A DNA stretch of 64,000 nucleotides from contig NZ_JAJFZL010000001.1 in the NCBI RefSeq assembly GCF_020733635.1, positions 3,224,001 through 3,288,000 of the forward strand, given 5' to 3'. Positions 47,347 through 58,575 of this stretch are shown here, one piece after another (within the stretch, counting starts at the first letter, position 1; the number at the start of each line of letters is the position of its first letter). The notes under the pieces were generated by a model. It had not been told where the DNA came from, searched no databases, and saw nothing but the letters and a program-made list of their open reading frames with translations. Source of the stretch: Nocardia spumae. GTDB lineage: Bacteria; Actinomycetota; Actinomycetes; Mycobacteriales; Mycobacteriaceae. A program made the translations under genes and the position numbers.

Positions 47347-48321
47347 TCAGGCCGGGTGTGGCGCCGCCTCGGGCGCGGGTGCGGTGACCTGTTCGCGGAC
47401 CCGCATCGATGCCCACAGCGCGGCGGTGGCGGCGATACAGGCGGTGGCGCCGCCGACGTGGAACACGACCAGTGCCGCCGGAACGTGGGTGAAGTACTGG
47501 ACGATGCCGATCAACGCCTGTGCGCAGACCGTCGCGATCACCACGATCAGCCGGACGCGGATCGCGCGGGTCATGCCGACCGCGGCCAGGCCGAAGCTCA
47601 AGCCGACGAGCAGCGCCAGATACGCCACCAGCATTTCGGCGTGCGCGTGGACCAGGGTGACGATCTCGACCTGCAGCCGTGCCACCGGTCGCTCCACGCT
47701 CTTGTCGCCGGCGTGCGGGCCGGCGCCGGTCACCAGGGTGCCGGCGATGAGGGTGCCGGTCATCGCGACCGCGGTCAACGCCGTGAGCCAGCGCAGCGGG
47801 GCGGGAACCTGCACCACGTCGACGCCGTCGTCCGGTTCGCCGACCTTCGCGAACAGCAGGGTGGCCAGCCACACCATCAGCATCGAGGCGAGCAGGTGGA
47901 CCGACACGGTCCACCAGAGCAGACCGGTGCGCACGGTGATGCCGCCGATCACGGCCTGCAGCACCGTTCCGCCGGGCATCAGCCAGGCGTAGACGAGCAC
48001 CTCCCGCCGCCGCCGGGCGCGCACCACAGCCAGCACCACCAGCGCGGCGCACAGGGTGACGGCGAAGGTCAGCAGCCGGTTGGAGAACTCGACCGCCTGG
48101 TGCAGCGCCGGCACCTCGGCATGAGCGACGGGGGTGAAACTGCCGGGGAAGCACTGCGGCCAGGTCGGGCAGCCCAGTCCGGAGGACGTGACGCGCACGA
48201 CCGCGCCGGTGACCGAGATTCCGGCCTGAGACAGGATCACCGCGAGCGCGATGATCCGCTGCACCCGCGGAGAGGGCAGCGGCAGAAAGTCGACGAGTCG
48301 CACAAACGCGCGTGACAGCAC
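47347..48321 (-). CDS. ctaA: haem A synthase
   Basis: CtaA oxidises the C8 methyl of haem O to the formyl of haem A for aa3-type oxidase. The 324-aa protein has eight membrane segments in two four-helix halves. An extracellular loop cysteine pair is in SGLGCPTWPQCFPG, and haem-ligand histidines are in VPALHQAVEFSNRL, VSVHLLASML, LVHAHAEML and LVVFHVGGAT. GTG 48321 is the start. A BlaI-type inverted repeat lies 43 bp upstream. The position matches M. tuberculosis Rv1456c. Confidence 0.92.
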   Translation of the reverse strand: MLSRAFVRLVDFLPLPSPRVQRIIALAVILSQAGISVTGAVVRVTSSGLGCPTWPQCFPGSFTPVAHAEVPALHQAVEFSNRLLTFAVTLCAALVVLAVVRARRRREVLVYAWLMPGGTVLQAVIGGITVRTGLLWWTVSVHLLASMLMVWLATLLFAKVGEPDDGVDVVQVPAPLRWLTALTAVAMTGTLIAGTLVTGAGPHAGDKSVERPVARLQVEIVTLVHAHAEMLVAYLALLVGLSFGLAAVGMTRAIRVRLIVVIATVCAQALIGIVQYFTHVPAALVVFHVGGATACIAATAALWASMRVREQVTAPAPEAAPHPA

Positions 48322-48363
48322 GAAACGATGGTAGACGCAGCCGGATCGGCGCCCGCAGCGGGG

Positions 48364-48382
48364 CTACTACGTTGTGTCGTTG
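48364..48382. promoter_or_regulatory. BlaI-type operator candidate upstream of ctaA
   Basis: CTACTACG (48364-48371), a 3-nt spacer and TGTCGTTG (48375-48382) form an imperfect inverted repeat (5 of 8). Its left arm CTACTAC equals the strong arm of the site upstream of ctaB, and the spacing is the same. My recollection is that the M. tuberculosis counterpart Rv1456c is a BlaI target. Confidence 0.45.
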
Positions 48383-48409
48383 CTCTCTCGGCCGCGTCGC
48401 GGCGAAGTC

Positions 48410-49198
48410 CTAGTCGAAGCGGAACAGCCGGGTCGCGAGCCAGCCGGTGACCGCACCCCAGACGACCAGCACCACGATCCCGTACCAGTCCAGGCCGGTG
48501 TGCAGTGCCCGGTCCAATGCCTCGGCCAGGGCGCCGGACGGGATCAAGCGGGCGGCGATCGTCACCCCGTGCGGCAGGCTGTCGGAGGCGAACACCAGGC
48601 TCGCGACGCCGAGCATCGCGAACCAGAGAATATTCGCCAGCGCCAGCACGATCTCGGCTTTCAGGGTGCCGCCCAGCAGCAGTCCCATCGCGGCGAAGGA
48701 GGCGGTGCCCAGGGCGATGACGATCGCCCCGAGAATCAGGCCGCCGATCGAGGGCCGCCAGCCCAGAGCCACGCCGATCAGGCCGAGCAGAATCGATTGC
48801 AGGACCACGACGATCAGCACCGCGGCGCATTTGCCGCCGACGATGCCCCAGCGTGGTAAGGCGGTGGCGCCCAGGCGTTTCAGCGCACCGTAGCGTCGGT
48901 CGAAGCCGACCGCGATGGCCTGACCCGTGAAGGCGGTGGACATGATCGCGACCATCATCACCGCGGGCACGATCCGGTCGACCTTGTGATGCTCGCCGAG
49001 ACTGGAACCCAGCGGCAGCAGGGTGAGCCCGATCAGCAACGTGATCGGGATGAACATGGTCAGCAGCAACTGTTCGCCGTTGCGCAGCAACAGGATCAGC
49101 TCCATGCGGGTCTGCGCGGCCAGCATCGCCGCGCGCGGGGCCGGGCGCGGCGAGGGGCTGAAGGTGCCGGGGGCGAATCGATCGGCGCTCCGGGTCAT
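48410..49198 (-). CDS. ABC-2 type transporter permease
   Basis: This is a 262-aa membrane protein with six hydrophobic segments. It belongs to the ABC-2 exporter permease family: TRMELILLLRNGEQLLLTMF, then IPITLLIGLTLLPL; a reentrant VMMVAIMSTAFTGQAIAVGF; RYGALKRLGATALPRW on the cytosolic side. ATG 49198 overlaps the stop of the ATPase gene by 4 bp, which fixes the start. It pairs with the upstream ATPase, probably as an exporter of a drug, lipid or haem-related compound; the position matches the Rv1457c/Rv1458c pair. Confidence 0.9.
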   Translation of the reverse strand: MTRSADRFAPGTFSPSPRPAPRAAMLAAQTRMELILLLRNGEQLLLTMFIPITLLIGLTLLPLGSSLGEHHKVDRIVPAVMMVAIMSTAFTGQAIAVGFDRRYGALKRLGATALPRWGIVGGKCAAVLIVVVLQSILLGLIGVALGWRPSIGGLILGAIVIALGTASFAAMGLLLGGTLKAEIVLALANILWFAMLGVASLVFASDSLPHGVTIAARLIPSGALAEALDRALHTGLDWYGIVVLVVWGAVTGWLATRLFRFD

Positions 49199-50130
49199 CC
49201 GCGCAGCTCCCGTCCGGTGAGTTCGAGGAACACATCCTCCAGGCGGCGCTGGTCGATGCGGATGTCGGTGGGCAGTACGTCGATCCGCGCGCACCAGGCG
49301 GTCATGGTCGCCAGGACCTGCGGGGTGATGTCGCCGCGCAGCAGATAGGAGCCGGGTGTGGTCTCACACGGTGAGAACCCTTCCGGCAGTGCGGTTTCCA
49401 GCAGCGTCAGATCGAGTTTCGGTGGCGCGGTGAAGCGCAACTGTCCCTCGGCGCCGGTGGAGGTGACCTCCGCCGGGGTTCCGGCGGCCACGATCCGGCC
49501 GTGATCGATGATGACCAGCCGATCGGCGAGCTGTTCGGCCTCGTCCATCATGTGCGTGGTGAGCAGGATGCCGACGCCGTCGCGGCGCAGCGCGTCGATC
49601 AGTTCCCACACCAGATGCCGTGCCTGGGCGTCCATTCCGGCGGTGGGCTCGTCGAGGAAGACCAGTTCCGGCCGGCCGACGAGGGCGCACGCCAGCGCGA
49701 GTCGCTGTTGCTGCCCGCCCGAGAGCCGGCGATACGGGGTCCGGCGGGCGTCCTGCAGGCCGAGGGTATCGAGCAGCCATTGCGGATCCAGCGGATCGGC
49801 GGCGTAGGAGGCGACCAGGTCGAGCATCTCCCCGGCACGCGACCCGGGATAGGCGCCACCACCCTGCAACATCACCCCGATGCGCGGGCGCAGCCGATCG
49901 GAGTCGGCGACCGGATCCAATCCGAGCACCCGCACCGATCCGGCGTCGGGGGACAGGAAGCCCTCGCACATCTCGACGGTGGTGGTTTTCCCGGCGCCGT
50001 TGGGACCCAGCAGTGCCAGCACTTCCGCGCGACCGACCTCGAAGGTGATCCCGTCCACGGCGGTGGTGTCGCCGTAGCGTTTCACGACGCCATCGATGCT
50101 GACGGCGGATTGTGACGCGCGCTCACTCAC
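49195..50130 (-). CDS. ABC transporter ATP-binding protein
   Basis: This is a 311-aa ATPase of the drug/lipid exporter type. Walker A is LLGPNGAGKTTTVEMCEGFL, the Q-loop region is GVMLQGGGAYPG, the signature is YRRLSGGQQQRLALACAL, Walker B is LVFLDEPTAGMD, and the H-loop is LLTTHMMDEAEQLADR. A C-terminal accessory domain ends in RRLEDVFLELTGRELRG, as in DrrA-like proteins. GTG 50130 overlaps the mptB stop by 4 bp. It drives the permease encoded next. Confidence 0.93.
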   Translation of the reverse strand: MSERASQSAVSIDGVVKRYGDTTAVDGITFEVGRAEVLALLGPNGAGKTTTVEMCEGFLSPDAGSVRVLGLDPVADSDRLRPRIGVMLQGGGAYPGSRAGEMLDLVASYAADPLDPQWLLDTLGLQDARRTPYRRLSGGQQQRLALACALVGRPELVFLDEPTAGMDAQARHLVWELIDALRRDGVGILLTTHMMDEAEQLADRLVIIDHGRIVAAGTPAEVTSTGAEGQLRFTAPPKLDLTLLETALPEGFSPCETTPGSYLLRGDITPQVLATMTAWCARIDVLPTDIRIDQRRLEDVFLELTGRELRG

Positions 50131-51833
50131 GATGACACACCGTATGCCGGGCCCGGCTGTGACGGAGCAGACACCCCCGTCCGGCTGCGCCACGGCAGGA
50201 TATTGCGGGTCACCGCGATGAATCCGAGCGAGACGACGACCACCGCGACCGCGGCCTCGATGATCTGGAAGACCCCGAAGTCGGCGCCGCGTGGCATCAG
50301 CATCACGCTGACCACCGCGGAGAAGATCACCGCGGGCACGCGGAAGGCCGCGGTGGTCGCCCAGGCGGCCAGCGGCACGATGGCCCACAGCAGATACCAG
50401 GGCTGGACGACCGGGAACAGCAGCACGATCGCGGCGAGCGCGACACCCATCGCGCCGACCGGTTGCAGGCGTCCGGTCCAGGTGGCGATGAGCATGCGCA
50501 CGGTGATCAGCGCGGCCACCGCGCCGGCGATGGGGCGGGTGATGCTCAGCAGCGCGGTGGTGTGATCACCCAGGCCGAGCAGGACGCCACCGAAGCCGGT
50601 GATGATGCCGATCGCGGTGGGCAGTGACATCCAGCTGCGCACCGCGCTGGCGGTGTTGACGGTGTGGATCCAGCCGAAACCCAGGCCGGAGGTATAGCTG
50701 ACGAACAGTGTGGTGACCGCGGTGATCGCGAAAAGTACCGCGGCGGAGGTCAGCAGCGGCCGCCAGCCGCGTCCCCAGCGCCGGGCCAGGGCCATGCCGA
50801 CGAATCCGAGCGCGATGATCGAGGTGATCTTCACCGCCGACGACAGGGTGATGACCACCGTCCCGAAGGTCAGCAGCAGCCATCCGCGCTGATCGAATCC
50901 GCCGAGTCCGGCACTGCGTTCGGTGGCCAGCGCGCGCAGGCAGAACTCCATCCCGGCCAGCATGAGACCGAGCATCAGCGCATCGTTGTGCACGCCGCCG
51001 ACCAGGTGGAACAGTACGAGCGGATTGGCCGCGCCGAGCCACAGCGCGCTGACGGGCGCGACTCCGCAGCGTCGCGACAGCCGCGGCAGCGCCCACACGA
51101 TCAATGCCACACCGGCCAGCGCCAGCAGCCGGTGCGCCCAGACGCCGACGATGATGTTGTCGCCGGTCACGTGCGCGATACCGCGGCCCATCCAGACGAA
51201 CAGCGGCCCGTACGGGGCCGGGGTGTCGCGCCAGATGTTGGGCACGTTGTAGGTCAGGACGTTGTGCAGGCCGAGGCCGGTGGCCGGACCCACCTCGTAG
51301 GGATCCAGTCCGCGGGCGGCGATCTCGCTCTGGGCCAGATAGGAGTAGACGTCGTTGGAGAACAGTGGTGGCGCCACCGACAGCGGGATGATCCACAGCA
51401 GCAGCGTGCGATCGAGCTGGGACCGGCTCAGCCGGTGCACCGGAGAACCGCCGAAACCGCCGACCGCGAACCGGCCGAGCAGCAGCCAGGCCATCACCAC
51501 GAAGACGGTGCCGATCATGCACAGCGCCAGTGACGAGGTCTGCCAGCGCGCGAACACCCCGATGACCCGGACTCCGGACACCGGATTCTGCAGGACCGGC
51601 TGGGCCGCGACGCCGAGCGCGCTGATCGCCATCAATACCGATCCGGTGGCACCGAGCAGCCGGATGCGGGTGAACTGCGCGGTCTCGCGCGCGTCCAGTC
51701 CGGGCGCGTCGGGCTCGACGGTGTGCAGCACCGCGATGGTGTGATCGGCGGGCGGCACGTCCAGGCCGAGTGCCCGGCGTCCGATCTCGATGCTCCTACG
51801 CCATGCGCCTGCCACAACCGCCACGGAGGTCAA
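50127..51833 (-). CDS. mptB: polyprenol-phosphomannose-dependent alpha-(1->6)-mannosyltransferase MptB
   Basis: MptB is a GT-C membrane glycosyltransferase that starts the mannan core of lipomannan in Corynebacteriales. The 568-aa protein has some thirteen hydrophobic segments. The first extracytoplasmic loop carries the GT-C acidic motif region SNDVYSYLAQSEIAARGLDP and YEVGPATGL, and then NVPNIWRDTPAPYGPLFVW. The position beside sufR and the ABC exporter equals Rv1459c, which supports MptB rather than MptA. It is divergent from sufR; its C-terminus overlaps the ABC ATPase start. Confidence 0.9.
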   Translation of the reverse strand: MTSVAVVAGAWRRSIEIGRRALGLDVPPADHTIAVLHTVEPDAPGLDARETAQFTRIRLLGATGSVLMAISALGVAAQPVLQNPVSGVRVIGVFARWQTSSLALCMIGTVFVVMAWLLLGRFAVGGFGGSPVHRLSRSQLDRTLLLWIIPLSVAPPLFSNDVYSYLAQSEIAARGLDPYEVGPATGLGLHNVLTYNVPNIWRDTPAPYGPLFVWMGRGIAHVTGDNIIVGVWAHRLLALAGVALIVWALPRLSRRCGVAPVSALWLGAANPLVLFHLVGGVHNDALMLGLMLAGMEFCLRALATERSAGLGGFDQRGWLLLTFGTVVITLSSAVKITSIIALGFVGMALARRWGRGWRPLLTSAAVLFAITAVTTLFVSYTSGLGFGWIHTVNTASAVRSWMSLPTAIGIITGFGGVLLGLGDHTTALLSITRPIAGAVAALITVRMLIATWTGRLQPVGAMGVALAAIVLLFPVVQPWYLLWAIVPLAAWATTAAFRVPAVIFSAVVSVMLMPRGADFGVFQIIEAAVAVVVVSLGFIAVTRNILPWRSRTGVSAPSQPGPAYGVSS

Positions 51834-51952
51834 GCGTAGCGGGGTCGGGCGGCGTATCCGTCACAACGTCGCGGGGCGGACTGTGGCGTATTGCACGGGC
51901 GGGTAACGCCCTGGTGAGAGCAGTGCCGGACCGCTGGTCAGGGGACCCTTAC

Positions 51953-51958
51953 TAGAAT
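51953..51958 (+). promoter_or_regulatory. candidate -10 element of the suf operon
   Basis: TAGAAT in the context ACTAGAATGC matches the TANNNT -10 consensus. It would start transcription near 51964-51966, just upstream of the SufR site. No convincing -35 is seen, which is common for mycobacterial-type promoters. Confidence 0.45.
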
Positions 51959-51976
51959 GCGGGAAGTAATTCCGTC

Positions 51977-51991
51977 ACACTGATGTTGTGA
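51977..51991. promoter_or_regulatory. SufR operator (ACACT-N5-TGTGA)
   Basis: ACACT (51977-51981), GATGT spacer, TGTGA (51987-51991) is an exact match to the inverted-repeat form I recall for the M. tuberculosis SufR site. It lies between the candidate -10 and the GTG start of sufR, overlapping that start codon (51988-51990). Confidence 0.7.
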
Positions 51992-52806
51992 AAACCGTGG
52001 GTTTGCGGGAGAACGAGGTGAATACCGGGCGTCGGCAGGACGCGCGGTCTTCGGCCGCGCCCGCCGCCGGCGAGGGGCATACACGCGCTGCCGTCGTGCG
52101 GCTGCTGCTGGAGGAGGGGCCGATCACCGCGACCGCGATCGGTCGCCGATTGGGCCTGAGTCCGGCCGGTGTGCGCCGCCATCTGGACGCGCTGATCGAG
52201 TCCGGCGAGGCTCGGGCCATGCGTTCGGCGCCGTGGCAGCAGCAGGGTCGCGGCCGTCCCGCCAAGCAGTTCCAGCTGACCGCCGCCGGTCGAGGCCGGC
52301 TCGGGCACGCCTACGACGATCTGGCCGGCGCCGCCATGCGGCAGCTGCGTGAAATCGGCGGTGAAACGGCGATCATGGATTTCGCCCGTCGCCGCGTCGG
52401 CGTGATCGTCGCCGGTATCGACCGCCTCGCCCAGCACACTCCGGCGGCGACGGCGGACAAGGCCGGTGAGATCGCCGAGGCGTTCAGTGATGCCGGATTC
52501 GCGGCCACCACCCGCGAAGTCGGCTCCGGAGTGCAGATATGCCAGCATCACTGCCCGGTGTCGCATGTGGCCGAGGAGTTCCCGGAACTGTGCGCCGCCG
52601 AGCTCGAGGCGTTTCGCGAGTTGCTGGGCACCCACGTGCAGCGACTGGCCACCATCGCCAACGGTGACTGCGCCTGCACCACCCACGTCCCCCTGTCCGT
52701 TCCCCCTACGAGCACCGCCTCTACGAGCACCGCTCAGCCCGCACCCCGCACCGTTGCACAGCCCGCAACGGCCGCTCGAAACGACTCCGGAAGGAGTGCC
52801 GAATGA
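51988..52806 (+). CDS. sufR: Fe-S cluster-sensing repressor SufR
   Basis: SufR is the autoregulated repressor of the suf operon. The 272-aa protein has an N-terminal winged helix-turn-helix (about residues 30-80; [33 protein letters not shown]). Its C-terminal Fe-S ligand cysteines are C185 and C189 (CQHHCPVSH), C202 (PELCAAE), and C228/C230 near the end (GDCACTTH). GTG 51988 overlaps the operator; GTG 51997 is an alternative. Its stop overlaps sufB by 4 bp. It is divergent from mptB. Confidence 0.93.
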   Translation: MKTVGLRENEVNTGRRQDARSSAAPAAGEGHTRAAVVRLLLEEGPITATAIGRRLGLSPAGVRRHLDALIESGEARAMRSAPWQQQGRGRPAKQFQLTAAGRGRLGHAYDDLAGAAMRQLREIGGETAIMDFARRRVGVIVAGIDRLAQHTPAATADKAGEIAEAFSDAGFAATTREVGSGVQICQHHCPVSHVAEEFPELCAAELEAFRELLGTHVQRLATIANGDCACTTHVPLSVPPTSTASTSTAQPAPRTVAQPATAARNDSGRSAE

Positions 52807-54263
52807 CGTCGACCACCACGGCGAGCCGTGAATCCGATGCGCCCCAGAATCAGCCGCTGACCCAAGAGGAGACCATCGCCTCGCTGGGGACCTACGGCTA
52901 CGGGTGGGCGGATTCGGATGCTGCCGGCGCCAGCGCCAAGCGCGGCCTGTCCGAGGATGTCGTGCGCGATATCTCGGCGAAGAAGAACGAGCCCGAGTGG
53001 ATGCTCGACGCCCGCCTGAAGGCGCTGCGGATCTTCGATCGCAAGCCGATGCCGAGCTGGGGTTCCAATCTCGAGGGTATCGACTTCGACAACATCAAGT
53101 ACTTCGTGCGCTCGACCGAGAAGCAGGCGGAGAGCTGGGAAGATCTGCCCGAGGACATCAAGAACACCTACGACAAGCTGGGGATCCCGGAGGCGGAGAA
53201 GCAGCGTCTGGTCGCCGGTGTGGCCGCGCAGTACGAGTCCGAGGTGGTCTACCACCAGATCCGCGAGGATCTCGAGGCCCAGGGCGTGATCTTCCTCGAC
53301 ACCGATACCGGTCTCAAGGAGCACCCGGAGATCTTCCAGAAGTACTTCGGCTCGGTGATTCCGGCCGGTGACAACAAGTTCTCCGCGCTCAACACCGCGG
53401 TGTGGTCGGGCGGTTCGTTCATCTACGTGCCGCCGGGCGTGCACGTCGACATTCCGCTGCAGGCCTACTTCCGGATCAATACCGAGAACATGGGCCAGTT
53501 CGAGCGGACGCTGATCATCGTCGACGAGGGCGCCTACGTGCACTACGTCGAGGGTTGCACCGCCCCGATCTACAAGTCCGACTCGCTGCACTCGGCGGTC
53601 GTGGAGATCATCGTCAAGAAGGGCGGCCGCTGCCGCTACACCACCATCCAGAACTGGTCGAACAACGTCTACAACCTGGTCACCAAGCGGGCCAAGGCGG
53701 AGGCGGGAGCGACCATGGAGTGGATCGACGGCAATATCGGCTCCAAGGTCACCATGAAGTACCCCGCGGTCTGGATGACCGGCGAGTACGCCAAGGGCGA
53801 GGTGCTGTCGGTGGCGTTCGCGGGCGAGGGCCAGCACCAGGACACCGGTTCGAAGATGCTGCACCTGGCGCCGAACACCTCGTCGAACATCGTGTCGAAG
53901 TCGGTGGCGCGCGGCGGTGGCCGGGCGTCCTACCGCGGCCTGGTCCAGGTCAACAAGGGCGCGCACGGGTCGAGGTCGACGGTGAAATGCGATGCGCTGC
54001 TGGTGGATACGATCAGCCGCTCCGACACCTACCCCTACGTCGACATCCGCGAGGACGACGTGACGATGGGGCATGAGGCCACCGTCTCGAAGGTCTCCGA
54101 CGACCAGCTGTTCTACCTGATGAGCCGCGGTCTCACCGAGGACGAGGCGATGGCGATGGTGGTGCGTGGCTTCGTCGAGCCCATCGCCAAGGAACTGCCC
54201 ATGGAATACGCCCTCGAACTCAACCGGCTCATCGAGCTGCAGATGGAAGGAGCGGTCGGCTAG
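52803..54263 (+). CDS. sufB: Fe-S cluster assembly protein SufB
   Basis: SufB is the scaffold subunit of SufBC2D on which Fe-S clusters form. The 486-aa protein has [40 protein letters not shown], the core beta-helix with [20 protein letters not shown] and the C-terminal [20 protein letters not shown]. The length shows it is free of the intein found in some mycobacterial SufB proteins. ATG 52803 overlaps sufR; the stop shares a base with the sufD GTG. Confidence 0.96.
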   Translation: MTSTTTASRESDAPQNQPLTQEETIASLGTYGYGWADSDAAGASAKRGLSEDVVRDISAKKNEPEWMLDARLKALRIFDRKPMPSWGSNLEGIDFDNIKYFVRSTEKQAESWEDLPEDIKNTYDKLGIPEAEKQRLVAGVAAQYESEVVYHQIREDLEAQGVIFLDTDTGLKEHPEIFQKYFGSVIPAGDNKFSALNTAVWSGGSFIYVPPGVHVDIPLQAYFRINTENMGQFERTLIIVDEGAYVHYVEGCTAPIYKSDSLHSAVVEIIVKKGGRCRYTTIQNWSNNVYNLVTKRAKAEAGATMEWIDGNIGSKVTMKYPAVWMTGEYAKGEVLSVAFAGEGQHQDTGSKMLHLAPNTSSNIVSKSVARGGGRASYRGLVQVNKGAHGSRSTVKCDALLVDTISRSDTYPYVDIREDDVTMGHEATVSKVSDDQLFYLMSRGLTEDEAMAMVVRGFVEPIAKELPMEYALELNRLIELQMEGAVG

Positions 54264-55480
54264 TGAGTGAGCTTGCGAACGAGCAGATCAACACAGCCGG
54301 AATTCCCATGAACAACGTTGCTGTCGCGGGCGAGGCCCGCGTCCCGGCCGTCAACAAGGGCGAGCTGTTCGCCTCGTACGACGTGGCCGCCTTCGAGGTG
54401 CCCTCGGCGCACGACGAGGCGTGGCGGTTCACTCCGCTGCGCCGGCTGCGCGGTCTGCACGACGGCACCGCGGTGCGCGACGCGCAGGCCGGTGTCGAGG
54501 TGGAGGCGGTCGACGGGGTGACCGTCGAGACCGTCGGCCGCGACGACGCGCGCCTCGGGCAGGGCGGTGTGCCCACCGATCGCATCGCGGCCCAGGCCTA
54601 TTCCGGCTTCGAACAAGCGACCGTGGTGTCGGTGGGTGCCGAGACCGAGATCGCGCAGCCGGTCGTCGTCACGATCACCGGCCCCGGTGAGAGCAGAACC
54701 GCCTTCGGTCATCTGCAGATCCGCCTCGGCAATTTCGCGGTCGCCACCGTGGTCATCGACCAGCGCGGCAGCGGAACCTACGCCGAGAACGTGGAATTCG
54801 TACTCGGCGACAGCGCCAAGCTCACCGTGGTCGCGGTGCAGGACTGGGCCGACGACGCGGTGCACGTGACCGCCCACCACGCCGAGCTCGGCCGCGACGC
54901 CGTGCTGCGGCACACCGCAGTCACCCTCGGCGGGGATCTGGTCCGGTTCACCGCGACCGTCCGCTACGCCGGCCCGGGCGGCGACGCCGAACTGCTCGGC
55001 CTGTACTTCGCCGACGACGGCCAGCATTTCGAGCAGCGCCTGCTGGTCGACCACGCGCAGCCGCACTGCAAGTCCAATGTGCTGTACAAGGGTGCGCTGC
55101 AGGGCGATCCGACGTCGTCCAAGCCCGACGCCCGCACCGTATGGGTCGGCGATGTGCTGATCCGCGCCGAGGCCGAGGGCACCGACACCTACGAGGCCAA
55201 CCGCAACCTGGTGCTCACCGACGGCGCCCGCGCCGATTCGGTGCCGAACCTCGAGATCGAGACCGGCGAGATCATCGGCGCCGGCCACGCTTCGGCCACG
55301 GGGCGTTTCGACGACGAGCAGCTGTTCTATCTGCGCGCTCGCGGAATTCCGGAGGAGGCCGCCCGCCGTCTGGTGGTGCGTGGTTTCTTCCACGAGATCA
55401 TCCAGAAGATCGCGGTCGTCGAGCTCCGGGAGCGGCTGGAGTCGGCCATCGAGGCCGAACTCGCCGCCATCGGTGTGTAG
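54263..55480 (+). CDS. sufD: Fe-S cluster assembly protein SufD
   Basis: SufD is the paralogous partner of SufB in the SufBCD scaffold. The 405-aa chain has the N-terminal helical region DEAWRFTPLRRLRGLHDGTA, beta-helix strands with CKSNVLYKGALQGDPTSSKP, and the C-terminal GRFDDEQLFYLRARGIPEEA with the LVVRGFFHEIIQKIAV that contacts SufC. GTG 54263 follows the sufB stop by overlap; ATG 54309 is an alternative start. Confidence 0.95.
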   Translation: MSELANEQINTAGIPMNNVAVAGEARVPAVNKGELFASYDVAAFEVPSAHDEAWRFTPLRRLRGLHDGTAVRDAQAGVEVEAVDGVTVETVGRDDARLGQGGVPTDRIAAQAYSGFEQATVVSVGAETEIAQPVVVTITGPGESRTAFGHLQIRLGNFAVATVVIDQRGSGTYAENVEFVLGDSAKLTVVAVQDWADDAVHVTAHHAELGRDAVLRHTAVTLGGDLVRFTATVRYAGPGGDAELLGLYFADDGQHFEQRLLVDHAQPHCKSNVLYKGALQGDPTSSKPDARTVWVGDVLIRAEAEGTDTYEANRNLVLTDGARADSVPNLEIETGEIIGAGHASATGRFDDEQLFYLRARGIPEEAARRLVVRGFFHEIIQKIAVVELRERLESAIEAELAAIGV

Positions 55481-55525
55481 CACCGCCCGGCAGCCCGAAA
55501 CCTCCACCAGCCCAGAAGGAATGCA

Positions 55526-57563
<2,038 letters not shown>

Positions 57564-57596
57564 ACGCGGTGAGCGCGAGCGACCAGTGAACGGGGC

Positions 57597-58106
57597 GTGA
57601 ATTCGCAAATGCGTATGGAACAGATGTACCAGGAAGTGATCCTGGACCACTACAAGCATCCGCACCACCGCGGGCTGCGGGAGCCGTTCGGTGCCGAGGT
57701 GCACCACGTCAACCCGACCTGCGGCGACGAGGTGACACTGCGGGTGCACATCGACGACAACGGCGATGTCGCCGACGTGTCCTACGACGGGCAGGGCTGC
57801 TCGATCAGCCAGGCCGCCACCTCGATCCTCACCGATCAGGTCATCGGCCAGCCCGTGCAGCAGGCACTGAAGGTGGTCGACTCCTACAGCGAGATGATCT
57901 CGAGCCGCGGCACCGTCGAAGGTGACGAGGACGTGATCGGCGACGGTATCGCCCTGGCCGGTGTCGCGAAGTATCCGGCACGGGTCAAATGCGCACTGCT
58001 GGGCTGGATGGCGTTCAAGGACGCTGTGGTCCGGATAACCTCGGCGGAAGAGACCAAGCGGATCATGGGAAACGGATCCGCCGGAAATGGGGAACGTCAT
58101 GAGTGA
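57597..58106 (+). CDS. sufU: SufU-type zinc-dependent sulfurtransferase
   Basis: SufU accepts sulfur from SufS and passes it to SufB in Gram-positive and actinobacterial SUF systems. The 169-aa protein has the three conserved cysteines in NPTCGDEVTL, GQGCSISQAATSIL and RVKCALLGWMAFKDAV, with the zinc-ligand aspartate in the first motif. GTG 57597 (or ATG 57609 in MRMEQMYQEVILDHYKHPHH) starts it. Its stop overlaps the next gene by 8 bp. Confidence 0.93.
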   Translation: MNSQMRMEQMYQEVILDHYKHPHHRGLREPFGAEVHHVNPTCGDEVTLRVHIDDNGDVADVSYDGQGCSISQAATSILTDQVIGQPVQQALKVVDSYSEMISSRGTVEGDEDVIGDGIALAGVAKYPARVKCALLGWMAFKDAVVRITSAEETKRIMGNGSAGNGERHE

Positions 58107-58470
58107 GACGCAGGAAACCGAACAGCCGGCCACCGAGGTCGAGCTCACCCAGGAACAGGTGGCGCTGCTCGACGATCTGGAGGAGGCGATGCGTGACGTC
58201 GTCGACCCCGAGCTCGGTATCAACGTCGTCGATCTGGGCCTGGTGTACGGAATGCGGCTGGAGGACGAGGTCGCGGTGCTCGATATGACTCTGACCTCCG
58301 CGGCCTGCCCGCTCACCGATGTGATCGAGGATCAGTCCCGCAACGCGCTGGTACGCAGCGGCTTGGTGGAGGACCTGAAGATCAACTGGGTCTGGATGCC
58401 GCCGTGGGGGCCGGACAAGATCACCGACGACGGCCGCGAACAGCTGCGCGCTCTCGGTTTCACGGTGTAG
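58099..58470 (+). CDS. sufT: SufT-like metal-sulfur cluster assembly factor (MIP18/DUF59 family)
   Basis: This is a 123-aa MIP18-family protein that helps mature Fe-S proteins. EEAMRDVVDPELGINVVDLG and LVYGMRLED form the conserved DPE...NVVDLGLV motif. TLTSAACPLTDVIEDQ contains the active cysteine, and VWMPPWGPDKITDDGREQLR is the C-terminal signature. ATG 58099 overlaps sufU. It is the last gene of the suf operon, matching Rv1466. Confidence 0.93.
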   Translation: MSETQETEQPATEVELTQEQVALLDDLEEAMRDVVDPELGINVVDLGLVYGMRLEDEVAVLDMTLTSAACPLTDVIEDQSRNALVRSGLVEDLKINWVWMPPWGPDKITDDGREQLRALGFTV

Positions 58471-58575
58471 CTCGGCCGTAAACCACCTGCCAGGACCGGG
58501 AATTGGACATTCGGGCCCGGTGTGGAGAAGGATCGCCTGCGTCACATACGCAGAGTTGATCGGGGTGGATTTCGG

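Noticed and set aside
52803..54263. Possible intein in sufB
   Set aside because: Some mycobacterial SufB proteins carry one, but this chain is 486 aa and its conserved blocks are contiguous, so none is present.
58495..58521. ACCGGG/CCCGGT pairing after sufT as a terminator
   Set aside because: A 6-bp stem with a 15-nt loop is too weak, and a much better hairpin follows the DUF4189 gene.
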